Shown here: positions 55,001 to 60,360 of the stretch, one piece after another
Position numbering within the stretch: the stretch's first letter is position 1
Layout: every line of letters starts with the position of its first letter
From: Acridotheres tristis
Taxonomy: Eukaryota; Chordata; Aves; Passeriformes; Sturnidae
Length of the DNA stretch: 64,000 nucleotides
Direction: 5' to 3'
NCBI GenBank assembly: GCA_037013685.1
Contig: CM072919.1
Location: forward strand, 35,039,320-35,103,319
Program-made: the position numbers and the translations under genes
The notes under the pieces: model-generated
What the model was told of the DNA's origin: nothing
Seen by the model: the letters and a program-made list of their open reading frames with translations, nothing else
Databases searched by the model: none

Positions 55001-58000
55001 TATTCCCCTCCCAAATACTGACCAAATTTCAGTGGTTTATGATTCAACTATAACTTGATTGAAACATTATAATTCCAGCCTGTAAGTTACAGTGCATCTT
55101 ACCTGGAAGCTTCTCAATCAGAGTATCAAAACAGAAAAGATGCTCTGTTATTGTTGCCAAGCACTGATCCACAAGCATCTTTTTTTAAGTCCAGTCACGC
55201 ATTTGTGTCCATTGCAATCTCCTAGTATCAAGATGAAACTGCCTCAAGAATGAAGGATGGCCCAAACTTAAAAGATCTTTCCCACACCCTTGAGAAGCAG
55301 AGAGGTGGAATATCTTGAAACTTTCAGAGCTCCTCTTGCTACAGCCAAGAAACAACAGCTTTAAAAAATAGGACTGTTCTGCTCCATGTTGAAAACACTG
55401 TCTACGTTTACAATAAAGAAAATGGAAACTGGAAAGCTGCTAGATCAGGTACTTTACTTGTTCTTTAGGAATTATCTTCTCTTCCCCCCTATCTGTCAGC
55501 AAATAAGACTAAGTGTTCACAGAAACTTGATATTAAGCATTCATTGTGCCTCTGCTGCTAGAGATTTGCACCCAAAAACCTGGACTGAATTAGGTTATCA
55601 TTATCCTATGAATCCAGTAGTCGCAGAGACCATAGAATTATTCCTGTAATCTTGGCAAACTGTAATACTGCTTGTTCACACTCAAAATACTGAGGAAGCC
55701 CTGATGTATCAAAGAAAAGAGAAAAAATGCTTTAATTGCAGAAGTTTCACCTTGGCAGAAAACAGCCTGTAACAAGTCACCTACTGATGTGGCTTCAAGT
55801 TACAATATCTATTTTTAAACTCAAAAAAACCCAAACTAAAGTCTATACTCATTTAAGTCTGTAGCCTATTGCTACAGGAATGATTTTTTGAATGATTCCT
55901 GACTAAGGAATGATTTTTTCATTATGGCAAAAGCTTTAGACTCAGATCAAACAGATTGAATAATGCATTATTTTTATCATCATGTTTCTCTTCTTGTGTG
56001 CTCTTTTGTCAATGTTTGTTACTCAAAGGAAGTATAAGAATTCATTACATGTGAAGAATAGTTGTTAAACATGTGCTACAGAACTTGCTTGTTCCCTGTT
56101 TTTCACACAACTAAACGCCTGGTTTATTCTAAATTGTTCAGTCTCCTATACAAAAGAAGGCAGGAAAATTAGGCAGGAAATATGTGACTATTTTACTTAA
56201 GTAAAAGGGGCAGGGGGTGTCTGTGCACTTAACCAGAGGATCCAAGACAGTCATGACCCCCAAAGCCACTATCATACAAAGGGCAAGCAGTGATTATACA
56301 TAAAAGCCCCCACCAAGTTCCTCTAAAATCTTATCTGAAGTGAGCTACTGAAATGTACAAGCAGAAAAGAAAACAGGATACCATATTCTAGGAGTGCTGA
56401 GTCCAGTCCGTGACACACTTAGTCTGTTCGTGCATTCAGAGGTAGTATCAGCACAAGAGATCATCACCAGCTCATCCCCACAGGTTGCTGTCAGCCTCCT
56501 GCAGCTGCACACTGTATTTTCAGTCAGCCCAGTCCTACCCCAGCACGACACAAGGAAAATGCATCCAAGTGACCTGTGCAACAAGTCTCAGCTTAGAGGC
56601 AGCCAACTATGGATTTGCACCAGCACTGGTGCAACACTACAGAGCTGGAAGGAGTTGTGGTCTATGGGAACAACTGAACCTGTGCTGCCACACGAGATTG
56701 TGCAATGCTAAACCACAGTCTCTGTTCACATCAGCTACAAACAAAGCTGAGCGCATGAGCCTACAGAAAAGGCTTTCTGTCTGCATTGGCAGGTGACACA
56801 CAGTTCACCATGGATTTGAAATCCAGATTCAGAAAACAGCTTGACTTTCCAGTGGGGAATCTGGCATCAAAGAACTGAACTAGAAGAAAAACAGATTCTG
56901 TATTTGTAACCATGGAAGGGAATACATAAGTGTATTCCATATAGTTGTGGACCCATGTATTAGAAGGGACCACAACAGGAAAATGCAACTTGAGTGACAA
57001 AATAAACTATACGCTGCAGACAAATTCAAGTCTGAAGACAGCAGGAGATATTCCATATTTTCTATCTCTTTTACCTTTATACTCAATATACTGCAAGGGT
57101 TCTTTTAGACCAGAGCTCCATTGGCTAGAAAACTGTACCTTGCAGAAAAAGCAAGCAGCTAGCCCAACCTCAGTTAGCAAAATAAGGGGGGGAAAAGAAT
57201 CTACATAAAATAAAACCGTAACACTGAGACAAATATGGAACTTAAAGCAGTGGTTACAGAGAAACTGTCAAGAACTGTAAAGCTAAAGCATGTCTCCATT
57301 TGCTTTAAGTCTAGCCTGGCATCTTTCCCCTGACGTTTTACAATGCCTGTGTCAGACTCTGGGAAACAGTAGGCTGCTGTCAAAGCAAAGTATTAAAATA
57401 CCTGCCCCAGAACCAAGAACCAAATAGCATATATGCTTCAAAAATAGTTTTCTTTCCAAACTTTCCTTTGTCCTTCGGTAACTGCTGTGGTTACTGCTGG
57501 CAAGAACATTACACTATCAGCAGCACAGACAGTTCTTTTAGCATTCATATCCCACTGAGTGTTTACATTTCAGTCACAATTCTGATTGTAAAGAAACTGT
57601 AAGTAAAGGCAGAAGGCAGAACAGGAGGACGTGACATTTAGTACTGTTGTAAAATGCAACTTACTACACAAGAAACTGCCAGGTTTTTTCTAAGATCATA
57701 TGCCAAAAGTACTTGAGTATTCAAGTGACAGATTATTGCCCTTAAGTAGATAAAGCAGTGATGAAGACCTAGTTGCTGTTATTTTATAGCACAAAACTTT
57801 TATAACTAGCTTATAAGCGGTTTGAAGTAGCTAACCTTTACCAAATCTTTCTTCTATGCTGATCACCAAAGTTTCAACAGAAAACTACTTAGTACCAGAC
57901 AATTATTGGAAGAAACTACAGAAAGAGACTCTAAACAGAGCTTTGAGGTATTTACCCTAAATAACATCAACCTGCTCTACAAAGTTAATGAAATATTTGA

Positions 58001-59082
58001 CTACAGTATTATGTAAAAGTTCACATTATAGTCTTCTGAGACTAGCCTTTAATGTCTCTTCTGCTTGAGGAAATAAAGTATTTTCTCTGACCACAAGCAC
58101 AAGACAATCCAAATTTCTGCTAATATCCAAGTAATTGGCATCTATCAAACATACCATCTTTTCTAAAACACATTAACAAGTCGTGTGCCAGGCTACCTAC
58201 CCAAAACTTCACTGAAACTGGAAATTGCCCAGATATTTAACTCCTTGTACTCTAGAAAAGTCTATGTGCTCAGTAAGATGAGCCTCCTGATATGTGTGTT
58301 TAAAGGAAGCACATTTCCTGCATTCCACAATCTTCCAAACAACTCCAAACAGAGGCAACCTTGCACGTTTGGCATAATAATATACATTGTTATTTTAAAA
58401 AAAAATTTAAAAAGAACAAAAAACAACAACAACAAAACAAAACAAAATTTAAAAAAAAAAATTAAAAAAAACCACCACGCAATCCAGAATTTCCATAAGA
58501 TCCTTAGTAGATTACAAAGACCCTGACAGATTACAAACTCCTGAGTTCTGTTATGCGGTGAAGGCATCTAAAATCACGAAGCAAGCGAAGAAGCGGTCAC
58601 ACAACACCGCGGCTCTCGGTGGCTATTCCTGAGGCGGGGCACTAACACCACGCACTGTTGCCGGGCCTGGGGACACCGTGCCCTGTGCCCGGGACACCGG
58701 CCGGAGCGGAGCGGCACGGACACCGCCAGTCCTTCCCGGGAGGCCGGAACCGCCGCCCCGGCCACCGCCCGCCCGCCCTCACCCGGGCGCGGCCTGCCAA
58801 AGAGGAAACCCTCCCGGTCCAGGAATAGGAGACGGGGAAAACGGGAGCGGGAGGCCCGGGGGGAAGCCCATCCCAGCCCCGCAGCGCCAGGGTCCGCCCC
58901 GCTCCGCACGGCCCGGCCCGGCCCTGCAGCCCGCTCTTACCCTCGGCGATGACCCGCTTGATACGCAGCTTCATGTCGCCCATCTCCACCGTCTGCCCCA
59001 CGAAATCATTCTGGTCGCGGCTGGCGGCGCCCAGAGAGCCGGGGCCCGCCAGGAAGTCCAGGGCGGACTGGAAAAGCGACAT
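868..59082 (-). CDS. GAK: GAK, cyclin-G-associated kinase (auxilin 2); 26 coding exons, 3' end off-window
   Basis: Seen: 26 exons on the minus strand, listed separately, join with consistent phases into 1228 codons and match vertebrate GAK throughout. Kinase landmarks are the loop GGFAFV (49-53), Lys68, Glu84 in IQEV, HRDLK with Asp172 and DFG with Asp190. A PTEN-like domain (about 396-563), a C2 domain (about 569-707) and a tail rich in DPF, DLL and DLF motifs follow. Known of the family: GAK phosphorylates the mu subunits of AP-1 and AP-2, and with HSC70 strips clathrin from vesicles at the plasma membrane and trans-Golgi network; it is ubiquitous, while DNAJC6 is the neuronal paralogue without the kinase. 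Human GAK has 28 exons, so the last two, with the J domain and its HPD motif, are expected left of base 1. The final resolved codon, AAG at 868, precedes GTTTGT. No frameshift or stop was found. Confidence 0.98.
1017..2426 (-). other. GAK intron 25
   Basis: Holds a decayed CR1 fragment near 1.5-1.75 kb, listed separately; otherwise AT-rich with nothing recognised. Confidence 0.8.
1521..1745 (-). mobile_element. CR1 LINE fragment, decayed 3' region
   Basis: On the plus strand it reads like the reverse complement of a CR1 3' end: a stretch around TCTAGTCCAATCC, then a span resembling the end of the CR1 reading frame (GGCCACTGCCTCTCCATCCTG). Heavily diverged, so limits are approximate. CR1 is the main LINE of birds and is usually cut off at its 5' end. 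Confidence 0.45.
2427..2639 (-). CDS. GAK: GAK exon 25: linker towards the J domain
   Basis: Residues 1108-1178: [11 protein letters not shown], a Gln/Thr/Ser/Lys-rich stretch, then [12 protein letters not shown] and [12 protein letters not shown]. The last part is strongly conserved (human [23 protein letters not shown]). Acceptor TGTTAG, donor GTAAGT. Confidence 0.95.
2640..5188 (-). other. GAK intron 24
   Basis: About 2.5 kb, AT-rich. Overlapping minus frames near 3.06-3.40 kb match no family I know. No repeat recognised. Confidence 0.75.
5189..5308 (-). CDS. GAK: GAK exon 24: FDPFADL motif
   Basis: Residues 1068-1107: [15 protein letters not shown], then [18 protein letters not shown]; human has QNPDPFADLGDLSSGL. 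DPF and FADL are adaptor-binding peptides. Acceptor TACAG, donor GTAACA. Confidence 0.95.
5309..5641 (-). other. GAK intron 23
   Basis: A 333-base intron with consensus ends; nothing else seen. Confidence 0.85.
5642..5776 (-). CDS. GAK: GAK exon 23: disordered adaptor-binding region
   Basis: Residues 1023-1067: [29 protein letters not shown], then LKPVCEG. The HPDLLSGW motif matches human NPDLLGGW. Acceptor TGTAG, donor GTATTA. A 196-codon frame open on the opposite strand across this exon is not thought to be real. Confidence 0.94.
9630..9845 (+). mobile_element. CR1 LINE fragment (end of reading frame)
   Basis: Plus-strand match to the terminal part of the CR1 reading frame: the run CTAGTGGAAGGACAAGAGGC followed by CACAAATTGAAATACAG. 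Many substitutions; it stops near 9845 without the typical ATTCTATG tail. Confidence 0.7.
9936..10622 (-). mobile_element. CR1 LINE fragment, 3' end, about 690 bp
   Basis: Clear reverse-complement CR1: ATCACAGAGTCCAACTCCTG at the 3' tail, AAACCTTTTCCTGATATCCA, GAGGTCTCCCCTCAGTCTCC and GTTGCCCCATCCCAGGTGCA further in. It covers the 3' UTR and the end of the endonuclease/RT frame. GC-richer than the intron around it. Open frames inside (10182-10683, both strands) are remnants or shadows. Confidence 0.93.
11120..11690 (+). mobile_element. ERVL-type LTR fragment
   Basis: Resembles an avian ERVL LTR in plus orientation: AACAGCCCTGCAGACATTAA, then a series of short GC-rich repeats with TGGAGGACCC and CAGCAGGTTCCTAGCAGGAC, and GAGCAGCAGAGA near the end. 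It has lost the terminal polyadenylation part. No internal viral gene is present. Frames at 11092-11644 lie in this repeat and are not genes. Family assignment is from memory of avian repeats. Confidence 0.65.
12374..12544 (-). CDS. GAK: GAK exon 22: DPF/DLF adaptor motifs
   Basis: Residues 966-1022: [27 protein letters not shown], then [12 protein letters not shown] repeats and DLF are AP-2 appendage ligands; human has DPFGPL and NPDLFGEFL here. Acceptor TTTCAG after a long pyrimidine run, donor GTAAGT. Confidence 0.95.
12545..14520 (-). other. GAK intron 21
   Basis: 2.0 kb, AT-rich; short frames at 12.8-13.9 kb look like chance. No repeat recognised. Confidence 0.75.
14521..14991 (-). CDS. 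GAK: GAK exon 21: acidic, clathrin/AP-binding region
   Basis: The largest exon, 157 codons (809-965). An acidic Ser/Glu/Asp stretch ([15 protein letters not shown]) is followed by [21 protein letters not shown] and GDLLGQG: DLL and clathrin-box-like peptides as found in clathrin and adaptor ligands. Divergent from human apart from such motifs (human has VDLLGLHSE). Acceptor is a NAGNAG, AAGAAG at 14994-14989: the first AG starts the exon at 14991 (coding EGK), the second at 14988 (GK). Donor GTATGT. Confidence 0.93.
14992..15756 (-). other. GAK intron 20
   Basis: 765 bases ending in a T9 run and the tandem acceptor of exon 21. Nothing else recognised. Confidence 0.8.
15757..15915 (-). CDS. 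GAK: GAK exon 20: disordered region
   Basis: Residues 756-808: [17 protein letters not shown], then a Ser/Thr/Asp-rich stretch and [21 protein letters not shown] is shared with human; the rest drifts, as in unstructured tails. Acceptor TATAG, donor GTACAG. The following exon has a tandem acceptor. Confidence 0.94.
15916..17739 (-). other. GAK intron 19
   Basis: 1.8 kb, AT-rich; nothing recognised. Confidence 0.75.
17740..17933 (-). CDS. GAK: GAK exon 19: end of C2 domain
   Basis: Residues 691-755: [30 protein letters not shown], then NPKILFS and [11 protein letters not shown]. The first half closes the C2 fold; the rest begins the disordered adaptor-binding region. Acceptor TTACAG, donor GTAATG. 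Confidence 0.97.
17934..18284 (-). other. GAK intron 18
   Basis: 351 bases; nothing beyond splice signals. Confidence 0.85.
18285..18364 (-). CDS. GAK: GAK exon 18: C2 domain
   Basis: Residues 665-690: [17 protein letters not shown], then NATTVKFAK, effectively human sequence. Another frame is open across it and is only a shadow. Acceptor CAACAG, donor GTATGT. Confidence 0.96.
18365..20724 (-). other. GAK intron 17
   Basis: 2.4 kb with one CR1 fragment (19.24 kb). A 16-bp perfect palindrome centred on CACGTG is at 19937-19952, and a direct repeat of CAAGTTTTTTG occurs near 20.14 and 20.16 kb. Confidence 0.8.
19240..19348 (+). mobile_element. CR1 LINE fragment (internal)
   Basis: Plus-strand internal CR1 piece: GGTTGATCCTTCCCCTCAAT followed by TACAAGAGAGACATGGACAT and ACTGGAGAGAG, corresponding to the C-terminal part of the CR1 frame. 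Both ends are abrupt. Confidence 0.75.
20725..20842 (-). CDS. GAK: GAK exon 17: C2 domain
   Basis: Residues 625-664: [28 protein letters not shown] and GGRLQAK, alternating strands of the C2 fold. Acceptor TTTAG behind a T16 run, donor GTAATG. Confidence 0.97.
20843..21421 (-). other. GAK intron 16
   Basis: 579 bases. A GC-richer patch at about 21.05-21.30 kb matches nothing I know. Ends in the T16 tract of exon 17. Confidence 0.75.
21422..21616 (-). CDS. GAK: GAK exon 16: PTEN-like to C2 domain junction
   Basis: Residues 560-624: [19 protein letters not shown], then [17 protein letters not shown] and [11 protein letters not shown]. This is the start of the C2 beta sandwich of the PTEN-C2 supradomain. 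Acceptor GGCAG, donor GTAAGT. Confidence 0.97.
21617..22573 (-). other. GAK intron 15
   Basis: 957 bases, AT-rich, nothing recognised. Confidence 0.8.
22574..22707 (-). CDS. GAK: GAK exon 15: inactive phosphatase loop
   Basis: Residues 516-559: [13 protein letters not shown], then [16 protein letters not shown] and WPSHK. Read across the junction the loop is HCLDGRAAS: the HCx5R signature has Ala520 in place of arginine, so catalysis is not expected; auxilins use this domain for phosphoinositide or membrane binding. Acceptor ACTAG with an 18-T pyrimidine tract, donor GTACTG. Confidence 0.96.
22708..24475 (-). other. GAK intron 14
   Basis: 1.8 kb; apart from the A18/T18 run at 22713-22730 beside exon 15, nothing recognised. 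Frames at 23017-23355 and 24016-24267 look like chance. Confidence 0.75.
24476..24598 (-). CDS. GAK: GAK exon 14: PTEN-like domain, Cys of the P-loop
   Basis: Residues 475-515: [14 protein letters not shown], then WLKQDQKN, ending VCIVHCL. Cys514 is the nucleophile position of the phosphatase loop. Acceptor TTGCAG, donor GTAAGA; the loop is split by the intron before exon 15. Confidence 0.96.
24689..24770. repeat. A-rich low-complexity tract
   Basis: Runs of A broken by single C or G residues over about 80 bases. It creates spurious K/N-rich and F-rich frames on the two strands. Confidence 0.85.
25406..26005 (+). mobile_element. ERVL-type LTR, about 600 bp
   Basis: Starts TGTTCTGGTTTCAGCTGGAG and ends AATCACAACA, matching the TG...CA ends of a common avian ERVL-type LTR. 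Also seen: GTGTTGATAACACAG near the 5' end, a weak TATA position (CATAAAGCC) and CTTGTTTTGCTTTGCTTG near the 3' end. No clear 5-bp target duplication. No viral genes are attached, so a solo LTR or remnant. Frames at 25459-25990 fall inside it and are not host genes. Confidence 0.8.
28034..28182 (-). CDS. GAK: GAK exon 13: PTEN-like domain core
   Basis: Residues 425-474: [29 protein letters not shown] and [14 protein letters not shown] and the HYxVYNL strand are hallmarks of the PTEN/auxilin/tensin fold. Acceptor TTCAG, donor GTGTGT. Confidence 0.97.
28269..28318 (-). CDS. GAK: GAK exon 12: PTEN-like domain, first strand
   Basis: A 50-base mini-exon, residues 408-424: [16 protein letters not shown], the conserved opening of the tensin-type phosphatase fold. 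Acceptor TTTCAG, donor GTATGA. An 86-base intron separates it from exon 13, whereas the intron before it is 7.65 kb. Confidence 0.96.
28736..29305 (-). mobile_element. Candidate LTR (GC-rich block with TATA box)
   Basis: Clearly GC-richer than the intron around it. On the minus strand it begins TGTTGTGTGC and ends TAGTAACA, with TGTT/AACA inverted ends, and carries a strong TATA box (GAGTATAAAAGCCC, near 29090) about midway, as in an LTR U3/R boundary. No clear target duplication and no family recognised. Could instead be another mobile element or an intronic promoter. Confidence 0.4.
31361..31570 (+). mobile_element. CR1 LINE 3' end with internal deletion
   Basis: Plus-strand CR1: GGGGGCCTGCCTAAAAGAAA, then GAATGGCTTAAACTGAAAGA, joined by a deletion to AGTTGAAGGTGTCCCTGCCC and the terminal GATTCTATGA. 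The last is the typical CR1 3' tail. Confidence 0.85.
35972..36095 (-). CDS. GAK: GAK exon 11: linker and start of PTEN-like domain
   Basis: Residues 367-407: [18 protein letters not shown], then [18 protein letters not shown]. Matches human ([18 protein letters not shown]). Acceptor TCTAG, donor GTGAGT followed at once by an A14 run on the coding strand. Confidence 0.95.
36096..38032 (-). other. GAK intron 10
   Basis: 1.9 kb. A GC-richer patch at about 37.09-37.31 kb is open on the minus strand for about 75 codons without an ATG; not identified. Otherwise nothing recognised. Confidence 0.75.
38033..38144 (-). CDS. GAK: GAK exon 10: kinase to PTEN-domain linker
   Basis: Residues 330-366, [13 protein letters not shown] and a serine-rich, low-complexity stretch ending LYNAG. 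Only the first ten residues match human clearly; the rest diverges, as expected of a flexible linker. Acceptor CCTCAG, donor GTATGT. An in-frame extension with its own acceptor lies directly upstream (38145-38219). Confidence 0.9.
38145..38709 (-). other. GAK intron 9
   Basis: 565 bases. Its last 75 bases (38145-38219 in window coordinates) form a possible in-frame 5' extension of exon 10. Confidence 0.8.
38710..38822 (-). CDS. GAK: GAK exon 9: end of kinase domain
   Basis: Residues 292-329: [16 protein letters not shown], then [25 protein letters not shown] is the conserved C-lobe signature whose arginine pairs with the activation-segment glutamate. Acceptor TTTTAG after a T run, donor GTAAAA. 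Confidence 0.96.
38823..39421 (-). other. GAK intron 8
   Basis: 599 bases, AT-rich; nothing recognised. Confidence 0.8.
39422..39557 (-). CDS. GAK: GAK exon 8: kinase C-lobe
   Basis: Residues 247-291: [19 protein letters not shown], then the VNGKY and HDLIR segments. Acceptor CTGTAG, donor GTAAGT. A CR1 fragment ends only about 25 bases upstream of this acceptor, so the branch point may lie at the transposon edge. Confidence 0.96.
39582..39872 (-). mobile_element. CR1 LINE 3' end next to exon 8
   Basis: Reverse-complement CR1 on the plus strand: TAGAATTATGGGGACTTTTA, TACCTCCAGGGATGGTAACT, CAGTGAAGAAATATTTTCTA and GCAACTTGAGGCCATTTCCA. Its 3' terminus lies about 25 bases before the exon 8 acceptor in the sense of GAK transcription; element and gene share the minus strand. 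Confidence 0.9.
42664..44558 (+). mobile_element. CR1 LINE, about 1.9 kb, with reverse transcriptase region
   Basis: 5'-truncated CR1 antisense to GAK. It opens in the segment before the reverse transcriptase ([13 protein letters not shown]), runs through RT motifs [21 protein letters not shown] and ADDTK (43368-43760), continues after a TAG in the same frame (43776-44060) and finishes with GGTTGGACTGAATGATCTTG and TGATTCTG near 44558. Lost frame before 43368 and after 44060, so it is dead. The ADDTK box has Ser where CR1 normally has Phe. Confidence 0.95.
45463..45552 (-). CDS. GAK: GAK exon 7: P+1 loop
   Basis: Thirty codons, residues 217-246: [14 protein letters not shown], then [13 protein letters not shown] replaces the usual APE at the end of the activation segment, as in other NAK kinases. 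Acceptor CTACAG, donor GTAAGA. Confidence 0.97.
45553..46661 (-). other. GAK intron 6
   Basis: 1.1 kb, AT-rich; nothing recognised. Confidence 0.8.
46662..46787 (-). CDS. GAK: GAK exon 6: DFG motif and activation segment
   Basis: Residues 175-216: VENLL, then [10 protein letters not shown] with the Mg-binding Asp190, and WSAQ, ending VEEE. Acceptor TTGAAG, donor GTGAGA, phase 0 at both ends. An 18-bp perfect palindrome lies about 65 bases upstream of the acceptor. Confidence 0.97.
46788..49037 (-). other. GAK intron 5
   Basis: 2.25 kb. An 18-bp palindrome at 46853-46870 sits in repeated TTTACA-like sequence near exon 6; otherwise nothing recognised. Confidence 0.8.
49038..49180 (-). CDS. 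GAK: GAK exon 5: catalytic loop (HRD)
   Basis: Residues 127-174: QLVEFLKK, then [12 protein letters not shown] and PPIIHRDLK. Asp172 of HRD is the catalytic base and Lys174 ends the exon. Acceptor CTGCAG, donor GTATGT. Very close to human. Confidence 0.97.
49181..49607 (-). other. GAK intron 4
   Basis: 427 bases; nothing beyond splice signals. Confidence 0.85.
49608..49722 (-). CDS. GAK: GAK exon 4: N-lobe strands and gatekeeper
   Basis: Residues 89-126: [12 protein letters not shown], then [10 protein letters not shown]. The threonine at 122 is the gatekeeper next to the hinge. The acceptor CTCCAG has a weak pyrimidine tract; an AG eleven bases further in (TTTCAG) exists, but using it would delete conserved KKLS and shift the frame. 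Donor GTAAAT. Confidence 0.94.
50643..51186 (+). mobile_element. Solo LTR with 4-bp target duplication
   Basis: Begins TGTAGAGG and ends CATTACA (TGTA/TACA inverted ends), flanked on both sides by GTTC (50639-50642 and 51187-51190). Contains a TATA box (CTATAAAATA, about 51064) and a polyadenylation signal (AATAAA at 51088-51093) on the plus strand. No viral coding sequence adjoins it, so it is a solo LTR left by recombination. A 4-bp duplication is usual for ERV1/gammaretrovirus-like elements. U3 carries a degenerate tandem repeat. Confidence 0.8.
50774..50912 (+). repeat. Degenerate tandem repeat in U3 of the solo LTR
   Basis: Four imperfect units beginning GTAACAACAGTAAGCGGATG (50774), GTAACAACGGTAAACTGATG (50809), GTAGCAGATAGGTAAATAGA (50844) and ATAGCAAATAGGTAAAGCGG (50886), spaced 35, 35 and 42 bases. 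Position and form fit U3 enhancer repeats. Confidence 0.7.
51396..51455 (-). CDS. GAK: GAK exon 3: kinase helix C
   Basis: Twenty codons, residues 69-88, from RLLSNEEEK to EVCFM. Glu84 is the expected helix C partner of Lys68. Acceptor GACAG, donor GTATCC; both ends are phase 0, so skipping it would keep the frame but destroy the kinase. Confidence 0.95.
51456..52686 (-). other. GAK intron 2
   Basis: 1.2 kb, AT-rich; nothing recognised. Confidence 0.8.
52687..52748 (-). CDS. GAK: GAK exon 2: glycine loop and VAIK-type lysine
   Basis: Encodes residues 48-68, including [16 protein letters not shown] and ending YALK. This is the nucleotide-binding loop plus Lys68, the ATP-anchoring lysine (Lys69 in human). 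As usual in the NAK family (GAK, AAK1, BIKE), the loop has few glycines and is rich in phenylalanine. Acceptor TTGTAG, donor GTAATA, entry phase 1. Confidence 0.96.
52749..58940 (-). other. GAK intron 1
   Basis: 6.2 kb. AT-rich apart from its first 350 bases, which belong to the CpG island. An A-rich tract lies at about 58.39-58.47 kb. Short frames at 54.3, 55.4 and 56.3-57.2 kb match nothing known. First introns often hold enhancers, but none is identifiable by eye. Confidence 0.75.
58395..58474. repeat. A-rich low-complexity tract
   Basis: Runs of A interrupted by C and short TTT; no coding content. Confidence 0.85.
58941..59082 (-). CDS. GAK: GAK exon 1: start codon and N-terminus
   Basis: Encodes residues 1-47 plus one base of codon 48. 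It starts [18 protein letters not shown], almost the same as the human N-terminus, which fixes the ATG at 59082-59080. The context GAGCCATGT has G at -3 and T at +4, a moderate Kozak site. The exon closes with IAEG, leading into the glycine-rich loop, and the donor is GTAAGA. It lies wholly in the CpG island. The reading frame stays open upstream through the 5' UTR but has no ATG there. Confidence 0.97.
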
Positions 59083-59250
59083 GGCTCCCAGCCAGCAGTG
59101 GAACAGAATGGGACAGCAAGGGATGGAAACAGAGAGGGATGGAGTTGGAGGGCTCCGCCGAGCCACCAACAGCCGCGGCGAGAGCCCGCCTGCCTCCTCT
59201 ACCGTCTCCTCAGCCCCTCTTCCCTCAGCTCCGGGCGGCTTCCGGGAACG
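59083..59250 (-). other. GAK: GAK 5' UTR, approximate
   Basis: Sequence between the start codon and the ETS/CRE-like sites. It contains no ATG on the coding strand, and no intron is evident. The true start of transcription cannot be read from sequence; the upstream limit is an estimate. Confidence 0.5.
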
Positions 59251-59353
59251 CTGCGTCACTTACGCGCTCTTGGCGCCGCCCGCCCGCCGCAGCCCAGCCG
59301 GGCGCGGCCCCGCCCCGCGGGAGGAGCTCCGGGTCCGGCTCCCTCCCCGCCCC

Positions 59354-59466
59354 GCTCCTGCGCCGTCCCCTCACCGCGTTCCTCTCAGCTCCGCTCCTGC
59401 GCTGTCCCCTCACCGCCTCCCGCGCCGGCTCCCGCCCGGCTCCCCTCCTGCAGCGTCCCTCACCGG
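59354..59466. repeat. GC-rich three-copy repeat upstream of GAK
   Basis: GCTCCTGCGCCGTCCCCTCA at 59354, GCTCCTGCGCTGTCCCCTCA at 59393 and a shortened CCTCCTGCAGCGTCCCTCAC at 59444. Each is followed by CCG. Spacing is 39 and 51 bases. Confidence 0.75.
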
Positions 59467-59848
59467 CTCTCGCTCCCGCCCATGCTCCCGGCCGGGGCTC
59501 CAGCCAGCCGCGGGGCCGCACCAAGCTCGCCTTCTCGCACTGCCCGCGTCGCCTTCCCCTAGGAAGAGTCGCCATTCCCCAGGCAGCGGTGTGTTTCCAC
59601 GTGTTAACGCTTAGGTTGGCAGTCGGCGAGAGATAAATGTTCTCCTATCCGCCGGCACCTCTGGCGCTTGGGCAGCATCTGCGCCTCTCCCACAGCATTG
59701 CTACCGTCCTTTACCTGTTCGTCTGCCCTCGGGATCTTCCCACGTCTGTCCCTTTTCCCCCCAGCCCTGACGGGCCAGCCGCTGCCTGCAGCCCCACTGC
59801 TGGGATGCACGGGAGGGCGCGGTGGGGAGCGCTCTCCTTGTGTCGCAC

Positions 59849-60360
59849 TGTTGTGGTTTGACACTGGCCACATGCCAGGCACCCACGAGAGCTGCGCACT
59901 CGCTCCTCTGCTACAGCTGGACAGAGGAGAGAAAAAATTAACGAAGGGTTCCTGAGTTGAGATAAGGACCGTGAGAAAACACTCCAAGGGCAAAACAGGC
60001 TCGACTTAGAGATACCAAGTGAGTTTATTACTAACAAAATCAGAGGAGGATAATGAGAAGTAAAATAAGGCCTTAAAACCAACTTTTCTTCCCCCAACCA
60101 CTCCCTTCTTCCCACCGACAGCGCAGGGAGACAGGGTATGGGGCTTTGGTCAGTTCATCACCTGAGGTTTTCTTCCGCTGCACAGGCAGAGAAGTCATTC
60201 CCCTGTGAGACCGTGGGATCCCTCCCACAGGAGACAGTTCTCTGTGAACTTCTCCAGTGTGGCTCCAAATCTCAGGAGCAGCAGTCCTCGCAAAGCTGCC
60301 GCAAGGTAAATCCCTCCCACTGGCACACAGTCCTCCCAAAACTGCTGTGGTGTAGGTCAC
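59849..60360 (-). mobile_element. ERVL-type LTR fragment, about 510 bp
   Basis: Reads on the plus strand as the reverse complement of an avian ERVL-type LTR: TGTTGTGGTTTGACACTGGC, then GGCAAAACAGGCTCGACTTA, GGATAATGAGAAGTAAAATA, TCAGTTCATCACCTGAGG and repeated TCC(C)TCCCAC(A/T)GG units. On the minus strand it carries AATAAA within AGTAATAAACTC, giving the orientation. Its other end is missing beyond about 60360. It is of the same general family as the 11.1 kb fragment. Frames at 59.6-60.4 kb are not genes. Confidence 0.75.

Larger units (their letters stand above)
58600..59640. promoter_or_regulatory. CpG island and GAK promoter
   Basis: A sharp jump in GC and CpG density against AT-rich surroundings, with GAK exon 1 inside. 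No TATA box is visible upstream of the ATG. In the sense of GAK (minus strand), CCGGAAG (59245-59239, ETS/GABP-like) and TGACGCA (59258-59252, CRE/ATF-like) lie about 160-180 bases before the ATG, a usual arrangement for housekeeping promoters. Long frames in all phases here come from low stop-codon density. Confidence 0.8.

Noticed and set aside
58678..59614. Long overlapping plus-strand frames (up to 294 codons) in the CpG island
   Set aside because: Open in several phases at once, Pro/Arg/Ala-rich, antisense to GAK exon 1: an effect of GC content.
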